Source of the DNA: a bacterium
Lineage (GTDB): Bacteria; Arandabacterota; Arandabacteria; Arandabacterales; JALGWA01
Length of the DNA stretch: 8,185 nt
Direction: 5' to 3'
NCBI GenBank assembly: GCA_025774425.1
Contig: JALGWA010000041.1
Span: 1-8,185, forward strand
Part shown: positions 5,851 to 8,185 of the stretch, piece after piece
Numbering within the stretch: position 1 is the first letter of the stretch
How the letters are laid out: each line of letters begins with the position of its first letter
Notes under the pieces: model-generated
What the model was told of the DNA's origin: nothing
Seen by the model: only the letters and a program-made list of their open reading frames with translations
Database searches by the model: none
Translations under genes and position numbers: made by a program

Positions 5851-6732
5851 ATGTCTCAATTCTTAGACGGCACACCGGTTGAGTGCGGTTCGCAGAGCGG
5901 GTCCCTTTCCGCTCCCGATTTCAGCCTGCGGCTCTCGATGGACTGCGGCCAGGTCTTCGGCTGGAAGTGGGACGGCGAGTGGTGCACGGGTATGATAGGC
6001 GGCTGCGCCGTGGCCCTGAGTCAGGCCGGGGATTGCATCAGGTACATGTCCGAGCCGGGGACCGACCCGGCCGCGATCGCTTCCTATCTCGGGCTGGACG
6101 AGGACTATGGGCGCATAATCCGGTCGATATGCGTAGACGGCTTCATGAAGCGCGCCGTCCGGGCGGCTCCGGGCTTGAGAATCCTCAAGCAGGACCGCTG
6201 GCCCTGCCTGGGTTCGTACATTCTTTCGTCCAACAACCGCGTCGAGCGCATTCAGTCGCTCGTCGGGCGGATATCGGTGAGGATGGGCAAGGCACATTCA
6301 TTGCTGGGCCGGCTCGTCCACGCTTTCCCCGAGCCGGGCACGCTGGCCGCCTGCCGCGAGAAGGAGATCAGGTCCTGCGGCGCGGGATTCCGTGCCCCTT
6401 ACCTCCGCGAGTCGGCGAGGATGCTAGCCGCCGGGGAGGTGGACCTCGATTCGGTCGCCGGGCTCCCGTATGCGGAGGCGAAGGAGTCCCTGAAGCGCCT
6501 GCCCGGAGTGGGGGACAAGGTCGCGGACTGCGTGCTGCTTTTCGCCTTCTCGATGTACGAGGCCTTCCCCGTGGACGTCTGGATCAAACGCGCGGTCGAG
6601 AGGGTCTACTTCGACTCCCGCGATCTCAAGACGAGGGAGATTCACGAGTTCGCACGTTCGCGCTTCGGCCGCTACGCCGGCTACGCCCAGGAGTTCATCT
6701 ACTACTACGCGCGTCGACGCGGTCTCGAGTGA
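5851..6732 (+). CDS. ogg: 8-oxoguanine DNA glycosylase/AP lyase, OGG1 type
   Basis: This base-excision repair enzyme removes 8-oxoguanine paired with C and can nick the abasic site. It has 293 residues. The HhH-GPD core is complete: LPGVGDKVADC with catalytic Lys223, then the GPD aspartate Asp242 in FPVDVW. The 19-residue Lys-to-Asp spacing equals that of human OGG1 (Lys249-Asp268). Other OGG1 positions are visible: CGQ with Gly33 (the 8-oxoG contact, human Gly42), SSNNRVER with Asn128 and Arg133 (human Asn149 and Arg154), GFRAPY (human Arg204 region), Cys227 beside the base pocket, and YAGYAQ near the end. Human His270 is Trp244 here and Phe319 aligns with Tyr, as I recall for some bacterial Oggs. 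The ATG at 5851 is the only start that keeps the N-terminal domain. Its Shine-Dalgarno (AGGGA, 5834-5838) is weak and rather distant. It is transcribed divergently from the secreted-protein gene. Confidence 0.92.
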   Translation: MSQFLDGTPVECGSQSGSLSAPDFSLRLSMDCGQVFGWKWDGEWCTGMIGGCAVALSQAGDCIRYMSEPGTDPAAIASYLGLDEDYGRIIRSICVDGFMKRAVRAAPGLRILKQDRWPCLGSYILSSNNRVERIQSLVGRISVRMGKAHSLLGRLVHAFPEPGTLAACREKEIRSCGAGFRAPYLRESARMLAAGEVDLDSVAGLPYAEAKESLKRLPGVGDKVADCVLLFAFSMYEAFPVDVWIKRAVERVYFDSRDLKTREIHEFARSRFGRYAGYAQEFIYYYARRRGLE

Positions 6733-6783
6733 ACGCCTGGCCTCCCGCCCCGGCCCGGCCGGCCGCCGCCTTGGCGATGCCCG
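6733..6783. other. Short convergent gap, nothing firm seen
   Basis: The 51 bp between the glycosylase stop and the stop of the minus-strand TPR gene are very GC-rich, with GGCCGGCC and a 4-bp CGCC/GGCG hairpin. There is no T-run on either strand, so I do not call an intrinsic terminator. Confidence 0.4.
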
Positions 6784-8185
6784 TCATCTCCCCGCCCGGT
6801 CCTCCAGGCGCGCCCGGTACGCCACGGCCATGTCGGGTTTGCCCCAACTCCTGTACAGGCCCACGACCCGCGCGAGTGCGGCTCGTTTCTCCGCCGGGGT
6901 CGTGCTCGTCGATGCGGCGATCCTCGAGCAGCTTCCGACGAGCAGGGGCTCCGCCTCTTCGAACCTTCCCTGCGCGCCGAGCGCGGCCCCGAGCACACTC
7001 TCACCTAGGGCTACCCGCCAGTGGTCCTCCGGATACCTGTTACGCGTAGTCTCGAGACAGAGCAGCACTTGCTCCTCGGCTTCCCGCGGCCTGCCGCGGT
7101 CCAGCAGAATGCGACTCAGCTCCAGCCTCGTGCTCGCCACCTCTTCGTCGTCCTTCCCGAGCGCGTTCTCGAGTATGGCCAGGGACCGGCGGCAGAGGCG
7201 TTCGGCCTCGTCGTACCTGCCGGCCGCGCGGTGGAGGCACGCGAAGCTTCTCATCGTCTTGGCGGTGCGGGGATGCTCTGCACCGAAGGTCTCGGTCTCA
7301 ATGGCCAGTGCCTGCTCGAAGAGAGACCCGGCCTCCGCGTATTCGCCCTTCCCGTCGAGGATCCGGGCGAGGTTGTTGAGACTGGTGGCTACTCGCGGGT
7401 GTTTCTCGCCGTAGAGATTCCTTGAAAGGGCGAGGGACTCACGGGCTACGGGCTCCGCCTCCTCGTACTTCCCCTGCACCCGGAGGAGCACCGCCAGGTT
7501 GTTGAGGGATACATCGATCTTCGGGTGGACGTCCCCGTGCAGGCGTCTGCGCATTGCAAGGGCCTCGCGATAATACGACTCCGCCTCCTCGTACTTTCCG
7601 CGGGCCTTGAGAAGAACGCCGAGGTTGTTGAGGTTGAGAGCGACTATGCGATGGTCGCCGCTGTAGAGCTTCCTGCTCAGGGCCAGACTCTCGCGGTACA
7701 GGTGTTCGGCCTCCTCGTACTTCCTCCGGTTCTTGAGCAGGACGCCGAGGTTGTTGAGGGCTATGGCAACCCTCTCGTGCTCACCCAGGAGCTCCTTGTT
7801 GATCTCGAGGGCTTCCCGGTAGAGGGCCTCCGCCTCGTCGTACTCGCCCTTCTCATAGAGCACGAGCGCCAGTGAGTTCAGACTGTTGGCGACGTCGATG
7901 TGTCTCTCGCCGAGTATCTCCCGCCTCGTCGCCAATGCCGCACGCAGGTGCGATTCCGCGGCGTCGTAGAGCCCCAACGCCCTGTACGTGTCACCGATAG
8001 TGGTGCGGGCGGCCGCCCGGACCTCCGGCTGTTCGGAAAGGCCTGTCTCCACCCGTTCGGCCGCTTCCTCGAGGACTTCGCGCACGGTCACTTCCCTGCC
8101 CTTGGCATGCTCGGGGTTCACGGAGGCGAGCATGTTCCTCAAGAAGTCGGCCGTCTGCTCGGCCTTCTCCCTTTCCGCGTCGGCG
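6784..8185 (-). CDS. TPR-repeat protein, probable C-terminal part of a Ser/Thr kinase (5' end outside window)
   Basis: The frame is open to the right edge, so the true start lies beyond it; the TTG at 8142 and the ATG at 8133 are internal. The visible N-terminal part, EREKAEQTADFLRNMLAS followed by GREVTVREVLEEAAERVE, matches a linker I recognise. In many GC-rich bacteria it joins a membrane-anchored eukaryote-like Ser/Thr kinase to a cytoplasm-distal TPR array. The kinase domain itself is not in the window, so that part is inference. Then follow about ten TPRs of 42 residues of the kinesin-light-chain type, with the core NNLGVLL...G.Y.EAE.LYREAL, running to the stop. The first five or six are close to consensus and the last three are degenerate. 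TPRs bind partner proteins, so the likely role is a signalling scaffold or sensor. No neighbour in the window points to its pathway. Confidence 0.85.
   Translation of the reverse strand, partial: ADAEREKAEQTADFLRNMLASVNPEHAKGREVTVREVLEEAAERVETGLSEQPEVRAAARTTIGDTYRALGLYDAAESHLRAALATRREILGERHIDVANSLNSLALVLYEKGEYDEAEALYREALEINKELLGEHERVAIALNNLGVLLKNRRKYEEAEHLYRESLALSRKLYSGDHRIVALNLNNLGVLLKARGKYEEAESYYREALAMRRRLHGDVHPKIDVSLNNLAVLLRVQGKYEEAEPVARESLALSRNLYGEKHPRVATSLNNLARILDGKGEYAEAGSLFEQALAIETETFGAEHPRTAKTMRSFACLHRAAGRYDEAERLCRRSLAILENALGKDDEEVASTRLELSRILLDRGRPREAEEQVLLCLETTRNRYPEDHWRVALGESVLGAALGAQGRFEEAEPLLVGSCSRIAASTSTTPAEKRAALARVVGLYRSWGKPDMAVAYRARLEDRAGR
6786..8031 (-). repeat. 126-nt tandem coding repeats (TPR array)
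   Basis: The TPR units are visible in DNA as an exact 126-nt (42-codon) period. On the + strand the word GGTTGTTGAG begins at 7371, 7497, 7623 and 7749, each 126 nt from the last. These encode the LNNL start of successive TPRs. Units towards the 3' end of the gene are much more diverged at DNA level. Confidence 0.85.

Noticed and set aside
6733..6783. Intrinsic terminator between the glycosylase and the TPR gene
   Set aside because: Only short GC palindromes occur, without a T-run on either strand.
5883..7049. A 388-codon + strand frame across the glycosylase and the TPR gene
   Set aside because: It is out of frame with both supported genes and shows shadow composition (Arg, Pro, Gly, Ala) without motifs.

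Overview
The window is GC-rich coding DNA, densely packed, with six recognisable protein genes and no RNA gene, insertion sequence or CRISPR array that I can see. Several points suggest an uncultivated or deep-branching GC-rich bacterium rather than a model lineage. They are the twin-arginine-exported TldD, the OGG1-type glycosylase, and the C-terminal part of what looks like a serine/threonine kinase with kinesin-light-chain-like TPRs. Codon use is also odd, with many ATA and AGG codons despite the high GC. Groups such as Eisenbacteria, Krumholzibacteria or related FCB candidate phyla would fit, but this is an inference and no marker gene is present to prove it.

Left block (1-5126, + strand): four genes in one apparent operon. 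These are a MATE-family multidrug/metabolite exporter cut by the window edge, a PfkB-family sugar or nucleoside kinase whose ATG overlaps the MATE stop (ATGA), a TldD-type zinc metallopeptidase with a clear Tat signal peptide, and its TldE/PmbA partner 9 bp downstream. TldD and TldE form a heterodimeric peptidase acting on unfolded or modified peptides in characterised systems. Here only TldD carries an export signal, so co-export of a folded heterodimer is a reasonable hypothesis.

Middle (5130-5851): a small secreted protein of unknown function lies on the minus strand. It ends 3 bp from the end of tldE, so the two genes converge with no room for a terminator. Its best start is a TTG behind a perfect GAGGAGG. 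It is transcribed away from a divergent 8-oxoguanine DNA glycosylase gene (5851-6732, +). Between them sits the most striking non-coding structure of the window: a palindromic double -10 box (TATAATTATA) nearly centred inside a perfect 9-bp inverted repeat whose arms fall on both -35 positions. This looks like a symmetric bidirectional promoter/operator.

Right block (6784-8185, - strand): the C-terminal TPR array of a large protein that continues beyond the right edge. It has about ten 42-residue repeats, visible in the DNA as an exact 126-nt periodicity. The upstream residues match the linker that in many GC-rich bacteria joins a membrane-anchored Ser/Thr kinase to such TPRs.
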